Source of the DNA: an uncultured Paracoccaceae bacterium
GTDB taxonomy: Bacteria > Pseudomonadota > Alphaproteobacteria > Rhodobacterales > Rhodobacteraceae
Direction: 5' to 3'
NCBI GenBank assembly: GCA_913062865.1
Contig: CAJXWO010000024.1
Coordinates: 1 to 38,211 of the forward strand
Length of the DNA: 38,211 nt
The position numbers and the translations under genes are program-made. Shown here piece after piece: positions 28,663-38,211 of this stretch (positions are counted from its first letter, which is position 1; the number at the start of each line of letters is the position of its first letter). The notes beneath the pieces are model-generated. The model was not told where the DNA came from and searched no databases. It worked only from the letters and a program-made list of their open reading frames with translations.

Positions 28663-29487
28663 ATGTTTCAACAAAGACCGAACCGGCAGTCGGGGCTGAC
28701 CAACGCGCTGACGCTGTTCGAGCTCACGTATCATGCGGCCGCGCGCCGGGTGCGCGCCACCCACAACAATGCGCTCATGAGCATCCTGATGAACATGCTG
28801 CAGGCGGCGATCTTCGTGCTGGCCTTCTACGTCATGTTCTCGATCCTCGGGTTGCGAAGCTCAGCCCTGCGCGGCGACTTCCTGCTCTACATCATGTCGG
28901 GCATCTTTCTTTACATGACCCACGCCAAGACCCTGGGCGCCGTCGTCGGATCGGAAGAGCCGACATCGCCCATGATGCAGCACGCGCCGATGAATACGGG
29001 CATCGCCATTCTCGCTGCCGCGTTCAGCACGCTCTACATCCAGGTGCTGTCGCTGTTCATGATCCTGTTCATCTACGACGTCGCGTTCACGCCTTTCGAG
29101 ATCCACGACCCGATCGGCGCCTTCGGCATGCTGCTTCTGGCCTGGTTCACCGGGCTGGCGCTGGGTCTTGTGCTGCTGGCGCTCAAGCCCTGGTTCCCGG
29201 GCTTCGTGATGATCTTCTCGACGATCTACCAGCGGGCCAACATGATCGCATCGGGCAAGATGTTCGTCGCCAACACGCTGCCGGGCTTCATGCTCGCCAT
29301 GTTCGACTGGAACCCGCTGTTTCATGCCATCGACCAGGCGCGGGGCTTTGTTTTCGTGAATTACTTTCCGCGCAACACCAGCATCGAATACCCGCTCATG
29401 GTCGGGATCATCCTGTTGATGATCGGCCTGATGGGCGAATTCTACACACGCAAGCATGCCTCGGCGAGCTGGTACGCGCGGCGATGA
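28663..29487 (+). CDS. KpsM-like ABC-2 polysaccharide export permease
   Basis: Inner-membrane permease of 274 residues of the ABC-2 type used for capsule, O-antigen or teichoic acid export. A cytoplasmic N-terminus (1-38) is followed by about six hydrophobic helices; MNMLQAAIFVLAFYVMFSIL, IAILAAAFSTLYIQVLSLFM, MLLLAWFTGLALGLVLLAL and MVGIILLMIGLMGEFY are the clearest. An interfacial segment with HAPMNTGI resembles the KpsM family. I chose the ATG at 28663. It diverges from cysQ. The partner ATPase is not in this window, so the exporter is incomplete here. The downstream gene overlaps it as ATGA. Confidence 0.85.
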   Translation: MFQQRPNRQSGLTNALTLFELTYHAAARRVRATHNNALMSILMNMLQAAIFVLAFYVMFSILGLRSSALRGDFLLYIMSGIFLYMTHAKTLGAVVGSEEPTSPMMQHAPMNTGIAILAAAFSTLYIQVLSLFMILFIYDVAFTPFEIHDPIGAFGMLLLAWFTGLALGLVLLALKPWFPGFVMIFSTIYQRANMIASGKMFVANTLPGFMLAMFDWNPLFHAIDQARGFVFVNYFPRNTSIEYPLMVGIILLMIGLMGEFYTRKHASASWYARR

Positions 29488-30086
29488 AGCGGGGGGCGGC
29501 TGCACTGATCGTGGCGCTGTGTGCCACGCCTGCCACGGCGCAGGACCTGCCCGCGCTTCATGACGTGACCGGGGTGGCGCAGGATGATGTCCTGAACGTG
29601 CGCGCCGGGCCGACAACCGACGCGCCGATCATCGGCACCTTGGCCCCTGGCGCCGAGGCGGTCGAGGTCACACAGGTCGATGGCGGCTGGGCGCGGGTCA
29701 ACAGCGGCGAGCGGTCGGGCTGGGCCGCGTTGCGTTACCTGCAGCCCGTGCCGGGCGGTGCCTTTCCCGCCGCCAGTACCCTCGCCTGCCTCGGGACCGA
29801 GCCGTTCTGGCGTCTTGATATCGTACAGAATGGCCCTGCGCGGTTTTCGGGCATGGACGGGCCTGTGCTGGATCTTCGCGCGGGTGACGTTATGCCCGGG
29901 GCAAACGTGATGAACCGTTTCGGGATCTTTGCCGCGTGGCCTGGGGGCAGCGCGGCGGTATCGCTTCGGCGCGAGACCTGCAGCGACGGGATGTCTGACC
30001 GCCTGTTCGGCCTGTCCGCCGACGTCATCCTAGGTGGCGGCCCGTCCGCCACGCTGTCGGGTTGCTGCTCGGTCGTGCAGCCCTGA
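29484..30086 (+). CDS. Exported bacterial SH3-domain protein
   Basis: A 200-residue exported protein. A signal peptide (1-19, ATA before Gln) is followed by a bacterial SH3 domain (about 28-88, with LNVRAGPTTDAPIIGTLAPG and GWAALRYL). A second domain (about 98-200) with CLGTEPFWRLDI and several Cys resembles a periplasmic family I recall as COG3650. SH3b domains often bind peptidoglycan or proteins in the envelope. The ATG overlaps the permease stop by four bases, indicating coupled translation and probably a shared envelope process. Its own function is unknown. The stop abuts the alkB stop on the other strand. Confidence 0.8.
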   Translation: MKRGAAALIVALCATPATAQDLPALHDVTGVAQDDVLNVRAGPTTDAPIIGTLAPGAEAVEVTQVDGGWARVNSGERSGWAALRYLQPVPGGAFPAASTLACLGTEPFWRLDIVQNGPARFSGMDGPVLDLRAGDVMPGANVMNRFGIFAAWPGGSAAVSLRRETCSDGMSDRLFGLSADVILGGGPSATLSGCCSVVQP

Positions 30087-30692
30087 TCACGTCACCACGC
30101 GAAGGGTCAGGTTGATCCGTCCACCCTGCGGCAGAAGCGTGGACGTGCCGAACCGGATCCGATCGACCCCGTGATAGGCCAGCCGCGCCGCGCCGCCCAT
30201 GACCGCCACATCGCCAGATCGCAGCCAGATCGACGCGGTCTTGTCCTTGCGCCCGGTGCCACCCACGCGGAACAACGCCTCGTCGCCCAGCGACACCGAT
30301 AGGACGGGCCAGGTGAAGTCGGCCTCGTCCCGGTCCTGGTGCAGGCCCATCTTCACGCCTTCGCCGTAGAAATTGACAAGGCAGCACTCCGGGTCGCGGG
30401 CCTGGCCGACGAGGTCGCGCCAGATCGACAGAACCGGGTCCGGTATCGGTGGCCAGGCCACGCCCGCGGGGTGGGTTTCGCTGTAGCGATAGCCGCCGCG
30501 GTCGGAGACCCATCCGAAGCGACCCGCCGAGGTCATGCGCACGCGCATCGGCTTGCCGTAGGGCGTCATAGGCGAAAACAGGGGCGCTGCCCGCACCACG
30601 TCGCGGGTGGCTGCGACCAGCGCGGTCTGCCCGTCCGGGTCGATGTATCCGGGATAGACCGCGACCCCGTTGAGCATGATACGGTCCGTCAT
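30087..30692 (-). CDS. alkB: Alpha-ketoglutarate-dependent dioxygenase AlkB
   Basis: Fe(II)/2-oxoglutarate dioxygenase that removes methyl groups such as 1-methyladenine and 3-methylcytosine from DNA and RNA by oxidation. 201 residues. The iron ligands are His118 and Asp120 (GLHQDRDE) and His174 (AYHGVDRI). The 2-oxoglutarate-binding Arg residues are in GGRINLTLRVV (190-200). The substrate lid region has YRYSETHPAGVAWPPIP. I chose the ATG at 30692; its ribosome binding site is weak. The gene diverges from dnaK, which has a heat-shock-like promoter. The stop abuts the stop of the SH3-domain gene. Confidence 0.94.
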   Translation of the reverse strand: MTDRIMLNGVAVYPGYIDPDGQTALVAATRDVVRAAPLFSPMTPYGKPMRVRMTSAGRFGWVSDRGGYRYSETHPAGVAWPPIPDPVLSIWRDLVGQARDPECCLVNFYGEGVKMGLHQDRDEADFTWPVLSVSLGDEALFRVGGTGRKDKTASIWLRSGDVAVMGGAARLAYHGVDRIRFGTSTLLPQGGRINLTLRVVT

Positions 30693-30744
30693 TTTCGAGA
30701 TCCGCTTACTGTGACATTTTTGCAAAAACGCGCCGGTCTCACCG

Positions 30745-30774
30745 CTTGCACGGTCTGTGACCCCTCCCTATATA
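30745..30774 (+). promoter_or_regulatory. RpoH (sigma-32)-like promoter of dnaK
   Basis: CTTG at 30745-30748 and CCCTATATA at 30766-30774 match the alphaproteobacterial RpoH pattern (CTTG, then CCYTATNT). The expected product, the dnaKJ mRNA, is a classical RpoH target. The leader from here to the dnaK ATG is about 100 bases. Confidence 0.65.
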
Positions 30775-30883
30775 CCGCCGAGATGCGGAACGGGACGCAC
30801 CCGGGCCGCGACAGCGGGGCATGGATGCCGAAATGGGTCAACGCCTCGTGTCATCGCCTTGAAGAAAAGAGGGATCAAATACC

Positions 30884-32803
<1,920 letters not shown>

Positions 32804-32822
32804 CGGTCTTGCGGAACCTCTG

Positions 32823-32849
32823 GGGCCGGTCCGGGTGACGGGCCGGCCC
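32823..32849 (+). promoter_or_regulatory. dnaK-dnaJ intergenic hairpin
   Basis: GGGCCGG (32823-32829) and CCGGCCC (32843-32849) form a perfect 7-bp GC stem with a 13-base loop in the 71-base spacer. No T-tract follows, so it would not fully terminate. It could lower dnaJ readthrough or protect the dnaK mRNA end. Confidence 0.45.
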
Positions 32850-32874
32850 TACCGTTCCAAAACGGGGGAGACCC

Positions 32875-34029
32875 ATGGCAAAACGAGACTATTACGATGT
32901 ATTGGGCATCGCGCGGGGCGCCGATGCCGATGAGATCAAGAAAGCCTATCGCAAGAAAGCGAAAGAGCTGCACCCGGATCGCAACGCCGACAACCCGGAC
33001 GCCGAGGCCCAGTTCAAGGAAGCCAACGAAGCCTACGAGGTTCTGAAGGACGCCGACAAAAAGGCGGCCTATGACCGCTTCGGCCACGCCGCGTTCGAAG
33101 GCGGCATGGGGGGCGGCGGTGGCGGACCCCGTGGCGGCATGGGCGGCGGCCAGGCCGATTTCGCAAGCGCATTTTCGGACGTGTTCGACGATCTCTTCGG
33201 CGATTTCATGGGCGGCGGTCGCGGCGGGGCCCGTCAGCGCGCGGCCCGGGGGTCGGATTTGCGCTACAACCTGCGCGTCACTCTGGAAGAGGCCTATAAC
33301 GGCCTGCAAAAGACGATCAGTGTCCCCACCTCGGTGCAATGCGGTGCCTGTGATGGCACCGGTGCCGAGGGCGGGGCGGAACCGACCACCTGCCCCACCT
33401 GTTCGGGGATGGGCAAGGTCCGTGCGCAACAGGGTTTCTTCACGGTCGAACGCACCTGCCCGACTTGCTCGGGGCTGGGTCAGATCATCAAGAACCCCTG
33501 CAACGCCTGTGGCGGGCAGGGCCGCGTCGAGAAAGACCGTGCCTTGTCGGTGAACATCCCGGCAGGCGTTGAAACCGGCACGCGTATCCGGCTTGCCGGC
33601 GAAGGTGAAGCGGGGATGCGCGGCGGCCCGACGGGCGATCTCTATATCTTCATTGAAGTGGCCCAGCACGAGCTGTTCGAGCGCGACGGCGTCAACCTGT
33701 TCTGCCGGGTGCCGGTGTCGATGACCACGGCGGCCCTTGGCGGCGATATCGAAGTGCCAACGATCGACGGCGGGCGCAGCCGCGTGAAGATCCCGCAAGG
33801 CAGCCAGACCGGCCGCCAGATGCGCCTGCGCGGCAAGGGCATGCCCGCCCTGCGCGGCGGCGGCACGGGTGACATGTTCATCGAGCTGGCGGTTGAAACA
33901 CCGGTGAACCTGACCTCGAAGCAGAAGGATTTGCTGCGCGAGTTCGAAAAGCTGTCGGAAGACAACAACCCAGAATCCAAGAGCTTCTTTTCCTCGGTGA
34001 AAAGCTTTTGGGACGGGATGAAGGGCTGA
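32875..34029 (+). CDS. dnaJ: Chaperone protein DnaJ (type I Hsp40)
   Basis: Co-chaperone that delivers substrates to DnaK and stimulates its ATPase. 384 residues with the full type I layout: J-domain (1-70) with HPD at 33-35, a Gly/Phe-rich region (about 75-120), and a zinc domain with four CxxCxGxG repeats ([32 protein letters not shown]; about 152-218). The C-terminal substrate domains follow ([19 protein letters not shown], then [15 protein letters not shown]). GGGGGAG precedes the ATG. It follows dnaK by 71 bases and ends before the 34040-34060 hairpin. Confidence 0.97.
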   Translation: MAKRDYYDVLGIARGADADEIKKAYRKKAKELHPDRNADNPDAEAQFKEANEAYEVLKDADKKAAYDRFGHAAFEGGMGGGGGGPRGGMGGGQADFASAFSDVFDDLFGDFMGGGRGGARQRAARGSDLRYNLRVTLEEAYNGLQKTISVPTSVQCGACDGTGAEGGAEPTTCPTCSGMGKVRAQQGFFTVERTCPTCSGLGQIIKNPCNACGGQGRVEKDRALSVNIPAGVETGTRIRLAGEGEAGMRGGPTGDLYIFIEVAQHELFERDGVNLFCRVPVSMTTAALGGDIEVPTIDGGRSRVKIPQGSQTGRQMRLRGKGMPALRGGGTGDMFIELAVETPVNLTSKQKDLLREFEKLSEDNNPESKSFFSSVKSFWDGMKG

Positions 34030-34039
34030 CCGTACAACT

Positions 34040-34060
34040 TGCGCCAACTCGATTGGCGCA
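34040..34060 (+). terminator. Possible terminator hairpin after dnaJ
   Basis: TGCGCCAA (34040-34047) and TTGGCGCA (34053-34060) form a perfect 8-bp stem with a 5-base loop, 11 bases after the dnaJ stop. A T5 run follows only nine bases later (34070-34074), further than in standard intrinsic terminators, so activity is uncertain. Confidence 0.5.
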
Positions 34061-34111
34061 TCGGGCCGCTTTTTACACGTCGTTAACCAACGGGGTGGCA
34101 TCGTTTGAAAC

Positions 34112-34867
34112 ATGCCACCTCGTGCGTTTTCCGAAGCCCCCTTGCCTCTGTTCTCCGAGGATGAGGTGCAGATCGCTCCGGCGACGGGGGCGCAGCCGTC
34201 CTATATCCGTGACCACCGCCAGCGTCTGCGCGACCGTTTCCTGGCTGGCGGTCCAGAAGCCATGCCCGATTATGAGCTGCTGGAGCTCGTGCTGTTCCGC
34301 GCGATCCCGCGGCGGGATGTGAAACCGCTGGCACGCGCCTTGCTGGATCGGTTCGGGGATTTCAACGGGGTTCTGTCCGCGGCACCCGAACGGCTGGCCG
34401 AGGTCAACGGGGTCGGCGATGCAGTTGTCTGCGAGCTGAAGATCGTCGAAGCGGCGGCCCATCGCCTGGCGCGATCCCGCGTGTTACGTCGCCAGGTGAT
34501 TTCCAGCTGGGACGCGCTGATCGCCTATTGCCACACCACCATGGCGCACCGCGAGACCGAACAGTTTCGCGTGCTCTACCTGGATCGCAAGAACGTGCTG
34601 ATCGCGGATGAGGAACAGGCGCGCGGCACCGTGGACCATGTGCCCGTCTACCCGCGCGAAGTGGTCAAGCGCGCGCTTGAACTGAACGCCTCGGCGCTGA
34701 TCCTGGTGCACAACCATCCCTCGGGCGATCCCACGCCGTCGGACAGCGATATCGCAATGACCGCCAAGATCATTGCGGCGGCCGAGGCACTTGGGCTGAC
34801 CCTTCACGATCATCTCGTGATCGGAAAATCGCGAGAGCTGAGTTTCCGTGCCGAAGGCCTTATCTGA
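34112..34867 (+). CDS. radC: RadC family (JAB/MPN-domain) protein
   Basis: A 251-residue protein. The N-terminal helix-hairpin-helix region (about 35-120, LLELVLFRAIPRRDVKPLARALLDRF and LAEVNGVGDA) is followed by a C-terminal JAMM metalloprotease-like domain with HNHPSGDPTPSDSD at 200-213, holding the zinc ligands His200, His202 and Asp213. Despite the name, a role in DNA repair is not established and no substrate is known. No good ribosome binding site precedes the ATG at 34112, so the start is moderately certain; the frame has no better start before the conserved helix. Confidence 0.9.
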   Translation: MPPRAFSEAPLPLFSEDEVQIAPATGAQPSYIRDHRQRLRDRFLAGGPEAMPDYELLELVLFRAIPRRDVKPLARALLDRFGDFNGVLSAAPERLAEVNGVGDAVVCELKIVEAAAHRLARSRVLRRQVISSWDALIAYCHTTMAHRETEQFRVLYLDRKNVLIADEEQARGTVDHVPVYPREVVKRALELNASALILVHNHPSGDPTPSDSDIAMTAKIIAAAEALGLTLHDHLVIGKSRELSFRAEGLI

Positions 34868-34933
34868 AGATATGTCTTGCACCCCGCGCCTGCATCGCCG
34901 GTCACGGCAAAATGTGGGGCCTGAAACATCGCT

Positions 34934-34962
34934 TTGATTTGGCGCGAAATGTCCCATCTATT
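34934..34962 (+). promoter_or_regulatory. Possible promoter of msrB-msrA
   Basis: TTGATT at 34934-34939 and TCTATT at 34957-34962 are separated by 17 bases, about 28 bases before the msrB ATG. Both boxes are imperfect, but the spacing and position are right. No other candidate is visible in the 123-base gap after radC. Confidence 0.4.
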
Positions 34963-34990
34963 GTCCTGACGCATCCGAGCGGAGGACCCG

Positions 34991-35443
34991 ATGACCAAGA
35001 CCTATACCAAAGACCCCGACGCCATCGCCGCGCTGACCCCGGAACAGTACCGGGTCACCCAGCAGGACGCGACCGAGCGTCCGGGCACTGGGGAATACCT
35101 CGATAACAAGGAACCCGGCATCTATGTCGATGTGGTGTCGGGAGAGCCGCTTTTCGCCTCGTCGGACAAGTATGAAAGCGGTTGTGGTTGGCCCAGCTTC
35201 ACCAAGCCCATTGAACCGGCTCATATCAACGAACTGACCGACCGCAGCCTGGGCATGGTCCGGACCGAGGTCCGCTCGACCCATGGCGACAGCCACCTGG
35301 GGCATGTGTTCCCCGATGGTCCCATCGACCGGGGCGGGCTGCGCTACTGCATCAACTCGGCCAGCCTGCGGTTCGTCCATCGCGACGACATGGAGGCCGA
35401 GGGCTACGGAGACTACCTTGATCAAGTGGAGGATATCGCATGA
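34991..35443 (+). CDS. msrB: Peptide-methionine (R)-S-oxide reductase MsrB
   Basis: Repairs the R form of methionine sulfoxide in proteins. 150 residues. Catalytic Cys120 is in [12 protein letters not shown], with the family motifs ESGCGWPSF (62-70, Cys65) and [14 protein letters not shown] (98-111). The zinc-binding CxxC pairs of many MsrB proteins are missing: the segment that usually carries the first pair reads [14 protein letters not shown]. So this is the metal-free type. GGAGG lies six bases before the ATG. The stop overlaps the msrA start as ATGA. Confidence 0.95.
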   Translation: MTKTYTKDPDAIAALTPEQYRVTQQDATERPGTGEYLDNKEPGIYVDVVSGEPLFASSDKYESGCGWPSFTKPIEPAHINELTDRSLGMVRTEVRSTHGDSHLGHVFPDGPIDRGGLRYCINSASLRFVHRDDMEAEGYGDYLDQVEDIA

Positions 35444-35943
35444 GTCAAGAACGCGCCGTTCTGGCCGGGGGCTGCTTCTGGGGCATGCAGGACCTGATCC
35501 GCAAGCTGTCCGGCGTCAAAAGCACACGCGTCGGGTACACCGGAGGCGATGTGCCCAACGCCACCTATCGCAACCACGGCACCCATGCCGAGGGGATCGA
35601 GATCATCTTTGACCCCGCGCAGATCAGCTATCGCCGGATTTTGGAGTATTTCTTCCAGATCCACGATCCGACCACGCTGAACCGGCAGGGTAACGATGTG
35701 GGCATGTCCTACCGCTCGGCCATCTACTATGTCACCGACGCGCAGCGCGAAGAGGCATTGCGCACCATCCGTGACGTGGAGGCCTCGGGGATCTGGCCCG
35801 GCAAGGTCGTGACCGAGGTCGAGCCCGTGGGCGATTTCTGGGAGGCAGAGCCCGAGCATCAGGATTACCTGGAACGCTTCCCCAATGGCTACACCTGCCA
35901 TTTCCCACGCGCCGATTGGGTGCTGCCGCGGCAGGATGCGTGA
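35440..35943 (+). CDS. msrA: Peptide-methionine (S)-S-oxide reductase MsrA
   Basis: Repairs the S form of methionine sulfoxide. 167 residues with catalytic Cys12 in GGCFWG (10-15) and the family motifs [16 protein letters not shown] and [20 protein letters not shown]. The C-terminal region has [16 protein letters not shown]. The four-base overlap with msrB means the two stereospecific repair enzymes are made together. A strong hairpin begins about 30 to 40 bases after its stop. Confidence 0.97.
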   Translation: MSQERAVLAGGCFWGMQDLIRKLSGVKSTRVGYTGGDVPNATYRNHGTHAEGIEIIFDPAQISYRRILEYFFQIHDPTTLNRQGNDVGMSYRSAIYYVTDAQREEALRTIRDVEASGIWPGKVVTEVEPVGDFWEAEPEHQDYLERFPNGYTCHFPRADWVLPRQDA

Positions 35944-35973
35944 TCGCGCTGCTTGATTGCTGGCTGACAAGCT

Positions 35974-36011
35974 GGAACAGTTCCCCCATGTCCGCATGGG
36001 GGAGCCGTTCC
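35974..36011 (+). promoter_or_regulatory. Strong hairpin covering the ade ribosome binding site
   Basis: CCCCCATG (35983-35990) and CATGGGGG (35995-36002) form a perfect 8-bp stem with the tetraloop TCCG. An outer GGAAC (35974-35978) can pair with GTTCC (36007-36011), extending the structure to within one base of the ade ATG. The purine-rich GGGGGAG ribosome binding site lies in the 3' arm. GGAAC can also pair with a second GTTCC at 35980-35984 only in a DNA palindrome, suggesting alternative states. No T-tract follows, so it is not a simple msrA terminator. Confidence 0.6.
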
Positions 36012-36012
36012 G

Positions 36013-37710
36013 ATGACCACACCTCTCAGTGACCGCATCGCCCAAGGATGCGGGGACGCGTCCGCCGACATCGTCCTGCGGGGTGGGCATGTTTTTGACC
36101 TCGTCACCGGCGAGATGCTGCAGGGCGACGTGGCCATCTGCGGCGACACGATCGTAGGCACCTGCGCCGAGTACGAAGGCGCACAGATCATCGACGTGTC
36201 GGGCAAGACGCTGGTGCCCGGTTTCATCGACACCCATCTGCATATCGAATCGAGCCTGGTCACGCCGTTCGAATTCGACCGCTGTGTCGGGCCTCGGGGC
36301 ATCACCACCGCCATCTGCGACCCGCACGAGATCGCCAACGTCGCGGGCGTGCCCGGCATCGCCTATTTCCTGCAGGCCGCGCAACGCACGGTCATGGATA
36401 TCCGGGTGAACCTGTCCTCATGCGTGCCTTCGACCCATATGGAGACCGCCGGAGCCGAGGTGACCGCCGACGACCTCATCGCGTTTCGCGACCACCCCAA
36501 GGTGATCGGGCTGGCGGAGTTCATGAACTTCCCCGGCGTGATCCATCGCGACCCGGATGCTCTTGCCAAGCTCGCCGCCTTCGAGGGGCGCCATATCGAC
36601 GGGCACGCGCCGCTTCTGTCGGGCAAGGACCTGAACGCCTATGTCTCGGCCGGCATCCGGACCGAGCATGAGGCGACCAATGCCGCCGAGGCCCGCGAAA
36701 AGCTGCAGAAGGGCATGCGCATCCTGATCCGAGAGGGCTCGGTGTCGAAGGATATGCATGCGCTGGCCCCGGTGCTGACCGACACGACTGCGCCCTACAT
36801 GTGTTTGTGCACCGATGACCGCAATCCGCTGGATATCGCCGAATATGGCCATCTCGATTACATGATCCGCACGCTGATCGCGCTGGGCGCATCGCCTTTG
36901 GCCGTCTACCGCGCCGCCAGCCTGTCTGCGGCCGAGGCGTTCGGGCTCAAGGATCGCGGGCTGATCGCGCCGGGCAAGCGGGCCGATATCGTCGTGCTGG
37001 ATGATCTGGCCACATGTCACGCGCAGATGGTCATCGCGGGGGGGCATGTCGTGGGGGACGACGCGTTTGACACGGTTGAGCGGATCGAGCCCGTCGCGCG
37101 CCACAGCGTCACGGCGCCGGCCATCACGCCCGAAAGCTTCCGCACAGCCGGGAACCGCGCCGAGACGCCCGTGATCGGCATCCTGCCCGGCAAGATCATC
37201 ACCGATCACCTGACCGAAGAGATCGCCCCGCAGAGCGGCGACAAGCGCCCCGATCCCGCCCGAGATCTGGCCAAGATCGCGGTGATCGAACGGCACGGCA
37301 AGAACGGCAACATCGCCACGGGCTTCGTGCGGGGTTTCGGGATGCAGCGCGGGGCCATCGCCTCGACCGTGTGCCACGATCATCACAACCTGGTCGTGGT
37401 GGGCATCGACTATGCCGATATGGCGCTGGCCGCGCAGCGCCTGACCGAGATCGAGGGTGGGTTCGCCGTGGCCGAGGGCGGTGCGGTGCAGGCGGAACTG
37501 GCGCTGCCGGTGGCAGGGCTCATGAGCCTGGAGCCCTTCGAGGTGGTCCATGCCGCGCTGGAAGACCTGCGCGCGGCGGCCAAGGCCCTGGGCGTCACGC
37601 TGGAAGAGCCGTTCCTGCAGCTGGCCTTCCTCGCTCTGCCGGTGATCCCGCATCTGAAGATCACCGATCACGGGCTTGTCGATGTGGACCGGTTCGAGGT
37701 GATCGGCTGA
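36013..37710 (+). CDS. ade: Adenine deaminase
   Basis: Amidohydrolase-superfamily enzyme converting adenine to hypoxanthine and ammonia in purine salvage. 565 residues, family length. The TIM-barrel metal motif HLHIES starts at residue 75, followed by [15 protein letters not shown], a catalytic region [23 protein letters not shown] and CTDDRNP. The C-terminal domain has [24 protein letters not shown]. The ATG at 36013 is supported by GGGGGAG eight bases upstream, which is inside the hairpin described separately. It is probably its own transcription unit or reads through from msrA. The transporter gene follows 61 bases later. Confidence 0.95.
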   Translation: MTTPLSDRIAQGCGDASADIVLRGGHVFDLVTGEMLQGDVAICGDTIVGTCAEYEGAQIIDVSGKTLVPGFIDTHLHIESSLVTPFEFDRCVGPRGITTAICDPHEIANVAGVPGIAYFLQAAQRTVMDIRVNLSSCVPSTHMETAGAEVTADDLIAFRDHPKVIGLAEFMNFPGVIHRDPDALAKLAAFEGRHIDGHAPLLSGKDLNAYVSAGIRTEHEATNAAEAREKLQKGMRILIREGSVSKDMHALAPVLTDTTAPYMCLCTDDRNPLDIAEYGHLDYMIRTLIALGASPLAVYRAASLSAAEAFGLKDRGLIAPGKRADIVVLDDLATCHAQMVIAGGHVVGDDAFDTVERIEPVARHSVTAPAITPESFRTAGNRAETPVIGILPGKIITDHLTEEIAPQSGDKRPDPARDLAKIAVIERHGKNGNIATGFVRGFGMQRGAIASTVCHDHHNLVVVGIDYADMALAAQRLTEIEGGFAVAEGGAVQAELALPVAGLMSLEPFEVVHAALEDLRAAAKALGVTLEEPFLQLAFLALPVIPHLKITDHGLVDVDRFEVIG

Positions 37711-37771
37711 GCCCGATTGACTGTCCCGCGCAGGCCGGTCAGCATGAGGGGCAACCCCGAAAGGCCCCCCG

Positions 37772-38211
37772 ATGCAGCCCGTCCGCGGTATCCTGTTCAA
37801 GTGCACAGCCTTGTTTTTGTTCATGGTCATGTCCGTTCTGGTCAAGGCCACGTCGGATACCGTGCCGCCCGGGCAGCAGGTGTTCTTTCGTTCGTTCTTT
37901 GCCATGCCCATCATCTTCATCTGGCTTTACGCCCGGGGCGACCTGTCGACCGGGTTTCGGGTGGAATCGCGGCTGGGCCATTTCTGGCGTGGGCTGATCG
38001 GGGCCTCGGCCATGGGAATGGGCTTTGCGTCGCTGGGTCTTTTGCCGCTGCCCGAGGTCACGGCGATCGGGTTCGCCTCGCCCATCATCACGGTGATCCT
38101 TGCCGCGCTATTGTTGGGCGAACGGTTTCGCCTGGTGCGCATGACGGCGGTTCTGGTGGGGCTGGTGGGGGTGACCATCGTGCTTTGGCCCCGCCTGTCT
38201 GTCGGCAGCGG
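37772..38211 (+). CDS. DMT-family (EamA-type) transporter, 3' end outside window
   Basis: The first 146 codons of an inner-membrane transporter of the drug/metabolite family, which usually has ten helices in two EamA repeats and about 290 residues; only the first repeat is visible. Hydrophobic helices occur at about 8-25 (LFKCTALFLFMVMSVLVKA), 35-52, 72-90 (GLIGASAMGMGFASLGLLP) and 98-115, with the family motif PLPEVTAIGFASPIITVILAALLLGERF. AAAGG lies eight bases before the ATG. Substrate cannot be told. It follows ade closely, so transport of a purine-related compound is possible but unsupported. Confidence 0.85.
   Translation, partial: MQPVRGILFKCTALFLFMVMSVLVKATSDTVPPGQQVFFRSFFAMPIIFIWLYARGDLSTGFRVESRLGHFWRGLIGASAMGMGFASLGLLPLPEVTAIGFASPIITVILAALLLGERFRLVRMTAVLVGLVGVTIVLWPRLSVGS

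Noticed and set aside
33110-33240. Repeat-like Gly-rich DNA in dnaJ
   Set aside because: This is the normal Gly/Phe-rich region of DnaJ, not a mobile or regulatory repeat.
36418-37920. Minus-strand open frame of 500 codons opposite ade
   Set aside because: Antisense shadow; it runs into the intergenic region and the transporter gene and has no family pattern.

Overview
The window is a piece of an alphaproteobacterial chromosome, most likely from the Rhodobacterales (Roseobacter group). Support comes from the high GC content, the gene order (gltD-gltB, lptC-lptA-lptB-hpf-ptsN, dnaK-dnaJ), a tRNA-Leu next to a short RNase D, a complex I NDUFA9-like protein, and glycosyltransferase and sulfotransferase types I associate with marine Roseobacters. 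No database search was possible, so product names rest on motifs and family knowledge.

Layout. Bases 1 to about 1650 are visibly AT-richer than the rest. They hold the 3' part of an outer-membrane beta-barrel-like gene and a small DUF6641-like gene. From 1840 the sequence is ordinary GC-rich chromosome: an envelope pair (a membrane-anchored conserved hypothetical and a PstS-like/OmpA fusion), facing a minus-strand run of queG, a glutathione S-transferase and mtgA. Next come glutamate synthase (gltD, a GFA-family gene, gltB, ending in a clear terminator), uppP, an NDUFA9-like oxidoreductase, tRNA-Leu(CAG) followed directly by an RNase D-like exonuclease, and the LPS-export genes lptC, lptA and lptB with hpf and ptsN.

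Bases 19806 to 30086 form a surface-polysaccharide locus. On the minus strand, in transcription order, are cysQ, a family 2 glycosyltransferase, galU, a GT4 glycosyltransferase, a second family 2-like glycosyltransferase, a GT14-like glycosyltransferase and a two-module sulfotransferase. A KpsM-like ABC permease and an SH3 protein diverge from cysQ. GalU would supply UDP-glucose, CysQ would remove the PAP left by sulfotransfer, and the permease suggests export, so a sulfated exported glycan is a reasonable inference. The locus appears damaged. One glycosyltransferase has an in-frame amber codon at a conserved Trp position, the GT14-like gene has a one-base frameshift in a run of five T, and the GT4 gene has no ATG or GTG start.

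Bases 30087 to the end are housekeeping and stress genes: alkB, dnaK with an RpoH-like promoter, dnaJ, radC, msrB-msrA, adenine deaminase (ade) and the 5' part of a DMT-family transporter.

The best candidates for something undescribed are RNA-level signals. A strong hairpin in the ade leader, and a smaller one between tRNA-Leu and the RNase D-like gene, each enclose the ribosome binding site of the next gene. Also notable are the GFA gene translationally coupled into the glutamate synthase operon and the two-module sulfotransferase. I found no CRISPR array, insertion sequence, defence system or phage module.
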